64,000 bases of DNA from Herbaspirillum robiniae. GTDB taxonomy: Bacteria > Pseudomonadota > Gammaproteobacteria > Burkholderiales > Burkholderiaceae_D. The notes beneath the pieces were generated by a model, which had not been told where the DNA came from, did no database searches, and was given only the letters and a program-made list of their open reading frames with translations. This document shows, piece after piece, positions 49,776 to 58,500 of the stretch; position 1 is the stretch's first letter; the number at the start of each line of letters is the position of its first letter. The stretch spans positions 236,600-300,599 of the forward strand of contig NZ_NJGU01000008.1 in the NCBI RefSeq assembly GCF_002213415.1. Reading direction: 5' to 3'. The position numbers were made by a program, and so were the translations under genes.

Positions 49776-50816
49776 TTACATGCGGTCGGCCTCGATGATG
49801 GCCTGGGCGAACTCGCGCGGCGCCTCCTGCGGCAGGTTGTGACCGATGCCACCGCTCAGCGTGTGGTGCGCATAAGGCCCCGAGAAGCGCTTGCGGTAAG
49901 CGGCCGGATCCAGGTGCGGTGCGCCGTTGGCGTCGCCCTCCAGCGTCACGGTCGGCACGGTGATGACCGGGAAGCTGCCCAGGCGCTGCTCCAGCGCGTC
50001 GTACTGCGTCTGCCCCGGCGCCAGGCCCAGGCGCCAGCGATAGTTGTGGACGACGATGGCGACGTGGTCGGGATTGTCGAACGAGGCGGCGCTGCGGGCA
50101 TAGGTGGCTTCATCGAAGTTCCACCTGGGCGAAGCGGTCTTCCAGATCAGGCGGTTGAAGTCCTTGCGGTACTTGTCGTAACCGGCCACGCCGCGGTCGG
50201 TGGCGAGGTAGAACTGGTACCACCAGTCCAGCTCGGCCTGCGGCGGCAGCGGCTGGCGGCCGGCGTCGACGTTGGTCATCAGGTAACCGCTGACCGACAC
50301 CAGCGCCTTGACGCGCTCCGGCCATTGCGCGGCGATGATGCAGGCGGTGCGCGCGCCCCAGTCGAAGGCGCCGAACACGGCGCGCCTGATCTTCAGCGCA
50401 TCCATCAGCGCGATGATGTCCAGCGCCACCACCGCCTGCTGGCCGTTGCGCACGGTCGAGTCCGACAGGAAACGGGTGCTGCCGTAACCGCGCAGGTAAG
50501 GCACGATCACGCGATAGCCAGCGGCGGCCAGCGCCGGCGCGACGTCGACGAAGCTGTAGATGTCATACGGCCAGCCGTGCAGCAGGATCACCGCCGGACC
50601 GTCGGCCGGACCGTCCTCGGCGTAACCGACGTTCAACAGCCCGGCATTGACCTGCTTGATCTCGCGGAAGGAAGTATGGCCGCCGGCAGCCACGCCGTCG
50701 GGAAGAGCGCCGGCCTGCGCATGCGCGCTGCCGGACAGGCCGAACTGCGCCGCAACCGCGGTGGCTGCCGCCACGCCGAACAGTCGGCGGCGTTGAAGAT
50801 TGATTTCGCTGGACAT
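49776..50816 (-). CDS. Secreted alpha/beta hydrolase, epoxide-hydrolase-like
   Basis: A 346-residue protein with a Tat-like leader (RRRLFGVAAATAVAAQFGLS) followed by AHAQA. The hydrolase core has the oxyanion HGWP motif (LLHGWPYDIYSF), the nucleophile elbow GAFDWGARTACI with Asp as in epoxide hydrolases and haloalkane dehalogenases, and a C-terminal His in GGIGHNLPQEAP. An RR-operator-like site sits about 110-130 bases upstream (50928-50943), the same motif found in front of the two-component system and dipZ, suggesting joint control. Confidence 0.87.
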   Translation of the reverse strand: MSSEINLQRRRLFGVAAATAVAAQFGLSGSAHAQAGALPDGVAAGGHTSFREIKQVNAGLLNVGYAEDGPADGPAVILLHGWPYDIYSFVDVAPALAAAGYRVIVPYLRGYGSTRFLSDSTVRNGQQAVVALDIIALMDALKIRRAVFGAFDWGARTACIIAAQWPERVKALVSVSGYLMTNVDAGRQPLPPQAELDWWYQFYLATDRGVAGYDKYRKDFNRLIWKTASPRWNFDEATYARSAASFDNPDHVAIVVHNYRWRLGLAPGQTQYDALEQRLGSFPVITVPTVTLEGDANGAPHLDPAAYRKRFSGPYAHHTLSGGIGHNLPQEAPREFAQAIIEADRM

Positions 50817-50927
50817 CGTTGTTCTCCGTTGATGTGGAAGGGGCAGGACGAAGAATGAGCCCGCGATGTATCGGGCTTGTGTATGGGAAGGTGCCCGATT
50901 GCAAGTCTTTGTAGCCTGTACGGCGGC

Positions 50928-50943
50928 GGATACATTGGGATAC
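50928..50943 (-). promoter_or_regulatory. Operator-like site upstream of the alpha/beta hydrolase
   Basis: On the minus strand this reads GTATCCCAATGTATCC, 15 of 16 bases identical to part of the site at 53779-53794 in front of the two-component system (GTACCCCAATGTATCC). It lies about 110 bases upstream of the hydrolase start. A second half-match (TTTGTAGCCTGTAC) is near 50908-50921. Confidence 0.6.
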
Positions 50944-51298
50944 GAAAGGGGCTGCCGGAATGGCGGTTCTTTGGGGAAGGCGCGACAGGTTGTCCGGAAT
51001 GGAGGGGTGATGCGGGATGCAACGGGCGTCGCCGCGAGGATGGGATGACGCCCGGACGCTGCGCGCTGCTCCGGCGTCATCGTAGCGCGACGAACGACGC
51101 TGGATCCCGGTCTTCGCCGGGATGACGGAGATGGGGGGAAGACCGGGGGCGGAAGGTGGGAAGAAGAAAAGAGAGAGAAACAGACAAACGGACAACAGAA
51201 ACTGAAAGCTGCGCCCCACTCCCCCGAAGCCGAAGGCGAGCAGCAAGCCCCGCGATGCCGCAGGCGAGCCGGACACGCTGTCCCCTTGTGGGCCAGCC

Positions 51299-51380
51299 GC
51301 CGGAGCGCGGTAAAAAATGGATCAGAAAGGGAGCCGGAGCGCAGCGACTCTCCCTTTCCCATTTTTTACCGCGCTCCGGC
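51299..51380. repeat. 82-base inverted repeat with 22-bp perfect arms
   Basis: GCCGGAGCGCGGTAAAAAATGG (as two parts GCCGGAGCGCGG + TAAAAAATGG) at 51299-51320 is repeated in inverse at 51359-51380. The interior contains a second complementary pair (GAAAGGGAG and CTCCCTTTC). The element could form a long hairpin in RNA or a cruciform, and resembles REP/BIME-type intergenic elements. Confidence 0.7.
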
Positions 51381-51423
51381 GGGAACCCCGAAGGGGCTGG
51401 CACTTAGGGGCCGCCTTTCTTTG

Positions 51424-51455
51424 CTTACTTTCTTTGGCGGAGCAAAGAAAGTGAG
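51424..51455. repeat. CTTTCTTTG-type intergenic hairpin
   Basis: CTTACTTTCTTTG and CAAAGAAAGTGAG pair around a short loop. This word is a widespread intergenic repeat in GC-rich proteobacteria. It lies between the hydrolase and the kinase gene and may act as a terminator or bound-protein site. Confidence 0.6.
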
Positions 51456-51599
51456 CGGCTGCCGGGCCGCCCCCGGCGCTCCGCTTCGACCGGAGAACGA
51501 TAAGCATAGAGCCGGTACACCGGCACGAAGCAAGACCAGACTACCCCCAAACAGCAGGCACCAACAAACGTACCGTCAAACAGAAAAATCAGACAACCA

Positions 51600-52958
51600 T
51601 CACCCCAACGACCCAACAACCAACTCAGCCTCCAGCCCCCCTCCCTCACGATTGCTCAACACCAGCCCCCCATCCAGCGCCAGCGCCAGCTGCTGAGCAA
51701 TCGCCAGCCCCAGCCCGGTCCCGCCGGTGCCCCGATTGCGCGAAGACTCCAGCCGGAAGAACGGCTGGAACACCGCCTGCAGCTGCTCCTGCGGAATCCC
51801 CGGCCCGCGATCCCGCACAAAGACCGCCACCCGTCCGCCTTCCAGCAAGCGGGCCTCGACCTCGGCCGCCCCGCCGAACTTCAGCGCGTTGTCGATCAGG
51901 TTGGTCAGGATGCGCCGCAACGCCTGGGAGCGCGTCACCAGCGCCAGCGCCGACACCGGCGCAGACAGCGCTACCGCACGGCCCGTATCCTGATAGTCGA
52001 ACACCATGCTCTCCAGGAAGGACACCAGGTCGATGCGCACCGGCGCCTCGGTGCTGCCATGGGCGCTGCGCGCATAGGCGATCCCCTCCTGCACCAGCCG
52101 CTCGATCTCGGCCAGGTCGCTCATCAGCTTGTCGCGCCCGACGCTCTCCTCGGCCATCTCCGCCCGCAGGCGCATGCGCGTGATCGGCGTCTGCAGGTCA
52201 TGCGAGACCGCCGCCAGGATCTGCACCCGCTCCTGCAGGTAGTCGGAGATGCGCTCGCGCATGGCATTGAAGGCGGTCGCCGCGTGCGCCACCTCCACCG
52301 GCCCGTCCTCCTTCAGCGGCGGCGCGCTCTTGCTCAGGTCCAGGCGGTCGGCGGCGTCGGCCAGGTCGGCCAGCGGGCGCAGGGCCAGGCGCACCGCGAA
52401 CCAGCTGCACAGCACCAGCACCAGCAATTGCGCCGCCAGCACGTACGGCAGCCATTGCGTGAGCGGCTTCATGGCCGGCTTGATGTCCACCGCCAGCGCG
52501 CTGCCGTCGGACAGTTGCAGGTGCGCCTGCAGATGCTCGCGCGGACCGGGAATGCTTTCCATCCGGAACGGATAGCGCGTGCCCAGCGCATCGCGGATCT
52601 TGCCGGCGATCTCCTGCGCGCGCGGCGACAGCTCCGGCACGCCGGCCAGCCCGTCGCCGATCACGTAGCCATAGGTCGCGCGCTGCAGCGGCCCGATCCA
52701 CCCCGCGCGCTCGGAGGCCGGCAGGCGGTCGAGGATGGCGACCGAGGTGGCGACGTCGTTTTCCAGCGTGTCGAGCATGACCGCGCGCGCGGCCATGTAG
52801 CGCTCCATGAACAGCACGCCGAAGGACAGGATGTGCGCCAGCGCCAGCCCGGCCAGCAGGATCAGGAACAGCCGCGAGCCGAGGGTGCGCGGCATGCCCA
52901 GCCGGCGACGCGGCGGCGCGGCCGGCTCCATGGGGGCTTTCGTGGCCGCCGCGCTCAC
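51600..52958 (-). CDS. Sensor histidine kinase
   Basis: A 452-residue kinase with two transmembrane helices (about residues 22-44 and 165-186) enclosing a periplasmic sensor, a HAMP region, the H-box AAVSHDLQTPITRMRLRAE, N-box LIDNALKFG, and G-boxes DRGPGIP and GGTGLGLAIAQQL. The GTG start overlaps the regulator stop as GTGA, so kinase and regulator are coupled. A 707-codon frame through the regulator gene in the wrong frame was discarded. Signal unknown; targets probably include dipZ and the hydrolase. Confidence 0.9.
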   Translation of the reverse strand: MSAAATKAPMEPAAPPRRRLGMPRTLGSRLFLILLAGLALAHILSFGVLFMERYMAARAVMLDTLENDVATSVAILDRLPASERAGWIGPLQRATYGYVIGDGLAGVPELSPRAQEIAGKIRDALGTRYPFRMESIPGPREHLQAHLQLSDGSALAVDIKPAMKPLTQWLPYVLAAQLLVLVLCSWFAVRLALRPLADLADAADRLDLSKSAPPLKEDGPVEVAHAATAFNAMRERISDYLQERVQILAAVSHDLQTPITRMRLRAEMAEESVGRDKLMSDLAEIERLVQEGIAYARSAHGSTEAPVRIDLVSFLESMVFDYQDTGRAVALSAPVSALALVTRSQALRRILTNLIDNALKFGGAAEVEARLLEGGRVAVFVRDRGPGIPQEQLQAVFQPFFRLESSRNRGTGGTGLGLAIAQQLALALDGGLVLSNREGGGLEAELVVGSLG

Positions 52959-53695
52959 AGGCGCGCCTCTTCGATCTCCACCGTCATCGAGAACACATAG
53001 CCCTCGTTGCGGATGGTCTTGATGTAGCGCGGCTCGCGCGCGTCGTCGTCCAGGCGCTGGCGCACGCGGCTTACCAGCAGGTCGATCGAGCGGTCGAAGA
53101 TCTCGGCCTCGCGGCCCTGGGTCAGCGACAGCAGCTGGTCGCGGTTCAGCACCCGCTGCGGATGGTCGACGAAGACGCGCAGCAGGCGGTATTCGGCGCC
53201 GGAGAGCGTCACCACCATGCCGTCCGGCGCCAGCAGGTGGCGCTCGCTGGTGTCCAGCCGCCAGGTGCCGAACCTGAGCATCTTGCCGGCCTCGCTGACC
53301 TGCAGGTTGGGCGGCAGCATGCGCGTGCGGCGCAGCACCGACTTGATGCGCGCCAGCAGCTCGCGCGCGGCGAAGGGCTTGGCGAGGTAGTCGTCGGCGC
53401 CCATCTCCAGTCCGATGACGCGGTCGGTCTCCTCGGAGCGCGCGGTGAGCATGATCACCGGCGTGGCCTTGTGCTTGCCGGCGCGCAGCTCGCGGCACAG
53501 CACCAGGCCGTCGTCGCCGGGCATCATGATGTCCAGCACCACCAGGTCCACCGAGTTGGCGGCCATGAAGGCGCGCATCTGGCGGCCGTCGGCGGCCACG
53601 TCCACGCGCAGCCCGTTCTTCTTCAAATAGTCCGCCACCAGTTCGCGGATTTCCCGGTCGTCGTCGACGATCAGGACGTGATCGATATGTTCCAC
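52955..53695 (-). CDS. OmpR-family response regulator
   Basis: A 246-residue regulator: receiver with D11-D13, phosphoacceptor D55 (LVVLDIMMPG) and Lys in DDYLAKPFAA, then an OmpR winged helix (LSGAEYRLLRVFVDHPQRVL, IFDRSIDLLVSRVRQRL, YIKTIRNEGYVFS). The GTG start at 53695 has AGAGG eight bases upstream; longer upstream readings run through the operator region. It is divergent from dipZ, and operators with TGTAC/GTAC arms lie between them. Confidence 0.9.
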   Translation of the reverse strand: MEHIDHVLIVDDDREIRELVADYLKKNGLRVDVAADGRQMRAFMAANSVDLVVLDIMMPGDDGLVLCRELRAGKHKATPVIMLTARSEETDRVIGLEMGADDYLAKPFAARELLARIKSVLRRTRMLPPNLQVSEAGKMLRFGTWRLDTSERHLLAPDGMVVTLSGAEYRLLRVFVDHPQRVLNRDQLLSLTQGREAEIFDRSIDLLVSRVRQRLDDDAREPRYIKTIRNEGYVFSMTVEIEEARL

Positions 53696-53775
53696 CTGCC
53701 AGCCTCTCTTCGGATTTTTCCAATCCTGTCTTTTACGTTTTAGCCAGCCGCCGCGCAAGAAGCGGCGGCGGGAGA

Positions 53776-53915
53776 TTTGTACCCCAATGTATCCGGCCCG
53801 CGCGCCGACACAAACCACGACAAAACGCGCGCAAATTGCCGAAATGACATCGTTGCGCAAGGGACTTGCCCCGCGCCGCCGCCATTGTCGCCGGATTTGT
53901 ACGCCAATGTACAAA
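53776..53915. promoter_or_regulatory. Two related operators between the two-component system and dipZ
   Basis: Site one at 53776-53794 reads TTTGTACCCCAATGTATCC. Site two at 53896-53915 reads TTTGTAC-GCCAAT-GTACAAA, a perfect palindrome with a six-base spacer. A weaker related stretch occurs near 53967-53986. They lie in the divergent region and match the site before the hydrolase, so the adjacent response regulator is the likely binder (inference). Confidence 0.65.
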
Positions 53916-54033
53916 CCCCGCCGCCGGACAACTTCGCATACACAAACCCGGTACTCCCTACACATGGCGGATACACCGGGACGGTCTCATGCAGGGGTCG
54001 CAAAACACTACGCCAACCCCACGCAAGGAGCCC

Positions 54034-55788
54034 ATGATGATCCTCTACCTCGCAGCCTTCCTCGGCGGGGCGCTCACGCTGCTGAGCCCCTGCATCCTGC
54101 CGGTCCTGCCTTTCCTGTTCGCCCGCGCCGACCAGCCTTTCCTGAAAGCCCGCCTGCCGATGCTGGCCGGCATGGCGCTGGTGTTCGCCGCGGTGGCCAC
54201 GCTGGCCGCCGTCGGCGCGAGCTGGGCGGTGCACGTCAATGAAATCGGCCGCATCGGCGCCATGCTGGTGCTGGCGCTGTTCGGCCTGGCGCTGCTGTCG
54301 CCGACGCTGGCGAGCCTGCTGGCGCGCCCCGGCGTGGCGCTGGGCAACGTGCTGGCCGACTATTCGGCGCAGCGCGGCGCGACCGTGGGCGGCTCGCTGC
54401 TGCTGGGCGCGGCCACCGGCCTGCTGTGGACGCCCTGCGCCGGCCCCATCCTCGGCCTGGTGCTGTCGGGCGCCGCCTGGCAAGGCCCCAGCGTGCAGAC
54501 CGCCGGCCTGCTGCTGGCCTATGCCGCCGGCGCCGCCAGCGCGCTGGGCCTGGGCCTGGCCGCGGGTGGCCGCCTGATCGCCGCCGCCCGGCGCCGCCTG
54601 CATATCGGCCAATGGCTGCGCCGCGCGCTGGGCGTGGCGGTGCTGGCCGGCGTAGCCAGCGTCGCGGTGGGCGCCGACCTGGCGCCCTTCGGCGCCGGCG
54701 GCGCCACCGAGAAGCTGGAAAACATCTTGCTCGACATCCTCGCCCCGGAGCGCACCCTGATGGCCGGCGCGGGCGCCGCCGCCGGCGCGCTGCCCGCCGC
54801 GCGCCCCTACCGCAGCCTGCTGCCGGTGGAAGGCAAGCTGCCGCCGCTGGACGGCGCCGTCGAATGGCTGAACTCGCCGCCGCTGTCGGCCGGGCAGCTG
54901 CGCGGCAAGGTGGTGCTGGTCGATTTCTGGACCTACTCCTGCATCAACTGCATCCGCACCCTGCCCTACATCCGCGCCTGGGCCGAGAAGTACAAGGACC
55001 AGGGCCTGGTGGTGATCGGCGTGCACACCCCCGAGTTCGCCTTCGAGAAGAAGGTCGACAACGTGAAGAAGGCGCTGGGTGAATTCAAGATCAGTTTCCC
55101 GGTGGCGGTGGACAGCAACTTCCGCATCTGGCGCGCCTTCAACAACAGCTACTGGCCGGCGATCTACCTGGCCGATGCGCACGGCGACATCCGCTACCAC
55201 CAGTTCGGCGAAGGCCGCTACGAGATGTCGGAAAAGGCGATCCAGGAGCTGCTGAAAGAAGCCGGCGCCGGCAAGGCCGAGCAGGCCGCCGCAGTAACGC
55301 CCGAGGCGCCCGGCATCCAGGCCGCGCCCGACCTGGCGCAGCTGGGTTCGGACGAGACCTATCTCGGCTATCGCCAGGCCACCGGCTGGAACTCGCGTGA
55401 ACGCGTCCGCCCCGACACCGCCGCCGACTACACGCCGGCGCCGCTGGAACTGAACCAGTGGAGCCTGGGCGGCAGCTGGCGCGTGGGCGCCGAGTCCATC
55501 GCCCTGCAGCGCGCCGGCGGCAGCATCGCCTACCGCTTCTCGGCGCGCGACCTGCACCTGGTGCTGGGCCCGGACGAAGACGGCAAGCCGGTGCGCTTCC
55601 AGGTGACGGTGGACGGCAAGGCGCCGGGCGAACTGCACGGCGCCGATACCGACGCCGCCGGCAACGGCACGGTGACGCGCACCCGCCTGTTCCAGCTGGT
55701 GCGCCAGCGCGGCGACGTGAGGGAACGGAGCTTCGAGGTGCGCTTCCTCGATCCGGGCGTGATGGCCTATGCCTTCACCTTCGGCTGA
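54034..55788 (+). CDS. dipZ: DipZ-like CcdA/thioredoxin fusion redox protein
   Basis: A 584-residue protein. The N-terminal six-helix CcdA/DsbD-type domain has cysteines in SPCILPVLP and WTPCAGPILG. A thioredoxin-like domain carries CINC in WTYSCINCIRTLPYIRAW, then GVHTPEFAFEKK. The C-terminal domain (GYRQATGWNSRERVRP, LGPDEDGKPVRFQVTVDG) is the one seen in DipZ proteins. It moves reducing power across the membrane for periplasmic thiol repair. AAGGAG precedes two adjacent ATGs (54034, 54037). Likely controlled by the divergent two-component system. Confidence 0.9.
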   Translation: MMILYLAAFLGGALTLLSPCILPVLPFLFARADQPFLKARLPMLAGMALVFAAVATLAAVGASWAVHVNEIGRIGAMLVLALFGLALLSPTLASLLARPGVALGNVLADYSAQRGATVGGSLLLGAATGLLWTPCAGPILGLVLSGAAWQGPSVQTAGLLLAYAAGAASALGLGLAAGGRLIAAARRRLHIGQWLRRALGVAVLAGVASVAVGADLAPFGAGGATEKLENILLDILAPERTLMAGAGAAAGALPAARPYRSLLPVEGKLPPLDGAVEWLNSPPLSAGQLRGKVVLVDFWTYSCINCIRTLPYIRAWAEKYKDQGLVVIGVHTPEFAFEKKVDNVKKALGEFKISFPVAVDSNFRIWRAFNNSYWPAIYLADAHGDIRYHQFGEGRYEMSEKAIQELLKEAGAGKAEQAAAVTPEAPGIQAAPDLAQLGSDETYLGYRQATGWNSRERVRPDTAADYTPAPLELNQWSLGGSWRVGAESIALQRAGGSIAYRFSARDLHLVLGPDEDGKPVRFQVTVDGKAPGELHGADTDAAGNGTVTRTRLFQLVRQRGDVRERSFEVRFLDPGVMAYAFTFG

Positions 55789-55842
55789 ACCAGGCGACCG
55801 CCGGCCCTTGTTGCCCACCCTTGTTGATGAAAGGAGAACCCC

Positions 55843-56010
55843 ATGAAATCCATGATCGGCTGGCTCACCGCCGCCGCGATATCGGCCAGCCCCTGCGCCT
55901 GGGATACCAGCCAGCGCGAACTTGCCGAACGCATGAACCCGACGGCCCTGCTCTCGCAGGCAACGCCGTCGCCCGCAGCAAGCAGCACCCCGACCACTGA
56001 CCACCACTGA
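55843..56010 (+). CDS. 55-residue exported or leader peptide
   Basis: A short gene with AAAGGAG seven bases before its ATG. The product starts MKSMIGWLTAAAISASPCAW, a possible short signal peptide, then a polar tail ending PTTDHH. It sits between dipZ and a GST gene, each with its own ribosome-binding site, so all three are probably one operon. Family not recognised. Confidence 0.5.
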   Translation: MKSMIGWLTAAAISASPCAWDTSQRELAERMNPTALLSQATPSPAASSTPTTDHH

Positions 56011-56021
56011 AAGGAAACACC

Positions 56022-56657
56022 ATGAAGCTGTACGTCAACGACATCTCCTCCGCCACCTCGCGCGTGCGCATCGCCCTGGCCATCAAGGGCATCAGCGTCG
56101 AGACGCTGCCGGTGACCATCCTGGGCGAGAACCCGGAGAACCGCGGCGCCGACTACCTGCGCGTGAACCCGCAAGGCCTGGTGCCGGCGCTGGTCACCGA
56201 CAAGGGCACGCTGGTGACGCAGTCGATCGCCATCATCGAATACCTGGACGAGCTGCAGCCCAACCCGCCGCTGCTGCCTGCCGGGCTGGAACACCGCGCG
56301 CTGTCGCGCGCGGTGGCGTTGACCATCGCCGCCGAGATCCACGCGCTGGTGCCGCCGCGCATCGCGCGCCGCCTGTCGTCCATCCCGGGCATGGACGCCG
56401 CCGGCATTGCCGACTGGAACCGCCACTGGACGGTGGAGGGATTGACGGCCGTCGACAGCCTGCTGGCGTCGCACGGCGCCGGCCCCTTCGTCGGCGGCGA
56501 GCAACCGTCGATCGGCGACATCCTGCTGTTCCCGCAGATGGTCAACGCCGAGCGCGCCGGCATGAACCTGGCGCAATGGCCGGCGGCCGCGGCCATCTAC
56601 GAACGCCTCAAGGCCGTCCCCGCCTTCGCCGACAACGCGCCGGCGCCGCGCAAGTAA
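56022..56657 (+). CDS. Zeta-class-like glutathione S-transferase (MaiA-like)
   Basis: A 211-residue GST with the zeta-type active-site segment SSATSRVRIALAIKGI (usually SSCSxRVRIAL), NPQGLVPALV and a C-terminal helix domain. Members isomerise maleylacetoacetate or dehalogenate small acids using glutathione. The position of the usual catalytic Ser-Cys is changed to Ser-Ala. It is preceded by AAGGAAA and follows the dipZ and 55-residue genes, which may hint at a redox/thiol role. Confidence 0.85.
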   Translation: MKLYVNDISSATSRVRIALAIKGISVETLPVTILGENPENRGADYLRVNPQGLVPALVTDKGTLVTQSIAIIEYLDELQPNPPLLPAGLEHRALSRAVALTIAAEIHALVPPRIARRLSSIPGMDAAGIADWNRHWTVEGLTAVDSLLASHGAGPFVGGEQPSIGDILLFPQMVNAERAGMNLAQWPAAAAIYERLKAVPAFADNAPAPRK

Positions 56658-56793
56658 GCCTTCTCCCTGCCTGACAGCGGCGGCCCTCGCGGCCGCCGCT
56701 TTGCCTCGTCCTCATCGGCCATCCGCCACCCCGCCGCTTTTGCCTTGTAAAATCCCCGGGTCGCCGTTCCCCGCTTACCCCAAAGAAACGCAC

Positions 56794-57474
56794 ATGCCTA
56801 TCACCACCTTCCTGTTCGACCTCGACGGCACGCTGATGGATACCGACGCGCTGCACCACGCCGCCTTCAACACCATCCTCGCGCGCTGGGACCGCCATAT
56901 CGGCGTCGACGACTACAAGACCCACATCATGGGTCACGCCAACGCCGCGATCTTCGGCTACCTGTTCCCCGGCATGCCGGCTTCCGAATACCTGCCGCTG
57001 GCCGACGAGAAGGAAAGCCTGTTCCGCGCGCAGCTGGAAAAAGAAGTCGCGCCGACGCCCGGCATCGCGGCGCTGCTGGATCATATCGACCGCATCGGCG
57101 GCCGCAGGGCGGTGGTCACCAACGCGCCGCGCGCCAATGCCGAGCTGATGCTCAAGGCCAGCGGGCTGGCCGCGCGCTTCGACACGCTGGTGATCGGCGA
57201 CGAGCTGGCGCGCGGCAAACCCGACCCGCTGCCCTACCTGACCGCCCTGCAGCTGCTGGGCGCGCGGGCGGAAGAAGCGGTCGCCTTCGAGGATTCCTCC
57301 TCGGGCGTGAAGGCCGCCAGCGCGGCCGGCCTCTACACCTTCGGCATGCTGACCGGGCTGGACGAGGCCAGGCTGAAGGCGGCCGGCGCGCAGGCGGCGA
57401 TCCGCGACTTCAACGATCGCGCGCTGTGGGACAAGGTGCAAGACCAGGGTGCAGACAAGGGTGGCGCGGCCTGA
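56794..57474 (+). CDS. HAD-superfamily phosphatase (subfamily IA)
   Basis: A 226-residue hydrolase with motif I FLFDLDGTLMDTDALHHAAF, motif II VVTNAPR and motif III/IV GKPDPLPYLTALQLL, FEDSSSGVKAASAAG, the layout of phosphoglycolate-phosphatase-like enzymes. The first and third Asp of DxD are the nucleophile and acid/base. It precedes a LysR gene by five bases, so the two may be co-transcribed. Substrate unknown. Confidence 0.88.
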   Translation: MPITTFLFDLDGTLMDTDALHHAAFNTILARWDRHIGVDDYKTHIMGHANAAIFGYLFPGMPASEYLPLADEKESLFRAQLEKEVAPTPGIAALLDHIDRIGGRRAVVTNAPRANAELMLKASGLAARFDTLVIGDELARGKPDPLPYLTALQLLGARAEEAVAFEDSSSGVKAASAAGLYTFGMLTGLDEARLKAAGAQAAIRDFNDRALWDKVQDQGADKGGAA

Positions 57475-57479
57475 TCGCC

Positions 57480-58385
57480 ATGGCGGACTCCGGCGACATC
57501 CGTTTCCTGCTGGCGATCCGCGATGGCGGCAGCCTGCTGGTGGCCGCGCGCAAGCTGGGCGTGACGCCTTCGGCGGTGACGCAAAGACTGCAGCAGCTTG
57601 AGAAGAAACTCTCGGTGCGGCTGATCGACCGTACCGCGCGCCGCCTGCGGCTCACGCCCGAGGGCGAGCTGCTGTGCCAGCGCGGCGGCGATCTGGTGCA
57701 GCAGTTCGACGCCCTGTTCGACGAACTGCGCCACCACAGCGCGGAGCTGGTCGGCACGCTCAAGGTCAATGCCCCGCTGGGCTTCGGCCGGCGCCACCTG
57801 GCTTCGGTGGTGGCCGACTTCCAGCAGGCCAATCCCGATATCGACATCGCGCTCACCTTGTCCGACCAGCCGCTGGCCGAGACCATCGACCGCTTCGACG
57901 TGGTGGTGCACATCGGCGAGCTGCAGATCTCCAACCTGGTGGGACACGCGGTGGCGCCCAATGCGCGCTTCGTGTGCGCCTCGCCGGCCTTCGTCAAGCG
58001 GCACGGCATGCCGGCCTCGCCGGACGACCTGGCCAGGCTGCCCTGCATCGTGCTGCGCGAGAACAATGAAGACGTGTCGCTGTGGCACTTCAGCCGCGGC
58101 CAGACCAGCCGCAGCGTGCGCGTGTCGTCCAAGCTCAGCTGCAACGACGGCGACGTGATCCGCCAGTGGGCGCGCGCCGGGCGCGGCGTGATCCTGCGTT
58201 CGGAGTGGGACGTGGCCGAGGACCTCGCCGCCGGCAAGCTGGTGCGCCTGCTGCCGGCATGGAAGACGCCCGACGCCAACGTGGTGGCGCTGACGCACAA
58301 CCGCGCCGGCTTGCCGGCCCGCATCCGGCATTTCACGCAGTACCTGCAGGAGCGCTTCAGGCCGTCGCCGCCGTGGCGGAAATGA
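57480..58385 (+). CDS. LysR-family transcriptional regulator
   Basis: A 301-residue LysR with HTH (IRDGGSLLVAARKLGVTPSA, VTQRLQQLEKKLSVRLIDRT) and effector domain. An in-frame extension upstream overlaps the HAD gene, and the ATG at 57480 gives the normal N-terminus. It follows the HAD phosphatase gene and precedes the HAD/D-amino-acid enzyme/RidA operon, which it may regulate. Confidence 0.88.
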   Translation: MADSGDIRFLLAIRDGGSLLVAARKLGVTPSAVTQRLQQLEKKLSVRLIDRTARRLRLTPEGELLCQRGGDLVQQFDALFDELRHHSAELVGTLKVNAPLGFGRRHLASVVADFQQANPDIDIALTLSDQPLAETIDRFDVVVHIGELQISNLVGHAVAPNARFVCASPAFVKRHGMPASPDDLARLPCIVLRENNEDVSLWHFSRGQTSRSVRVSSKLSCNDGDVIRQWARAGRGVILRSEWDVAEDLAAGKLVRLLPAWKTPDANVVALTHNRAGLPARIRHFTQYLQERFRPSPPWRK

Positions 58386-58500
58386 AGCCGCCGGCGGCCC
58401 ACATCATTCATTTCATGTGAATCATAGAGTTAGCTGCACTAAATTCACGCCGCATCCGCCGCTCCTATAATCAGCGCATCCCAATCACATGGCAGATGCG

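Larger units (their letters stand above)
50817..51599. other. Long intergenic region with operator and repeats
   Basis: About 780 bases separate the hydrolase from the histidine kinase gene. It contains the operator-like site at 50928-50943, a chromosomal repeat of the form CTGGATCCCGGTCTTCGCCG with GGATGACGG (near 51102-51127), an 82-base inverted repeat (51299-51380) and a CTTTCTTTG-type hairpin (51424-51455). No coding frame is convincing; overlapping frames on both strands are low-complexity. Confidence 0.6.

Noticed and set aside
51600..53723. A 707-codon frame suggesting a kinase fused to an N-terminal domain
   Set aside because: The first 250 codons are the response regulator gene read in the wrong frame. 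The kinase starts at the GTG overlapping the regulator stop.
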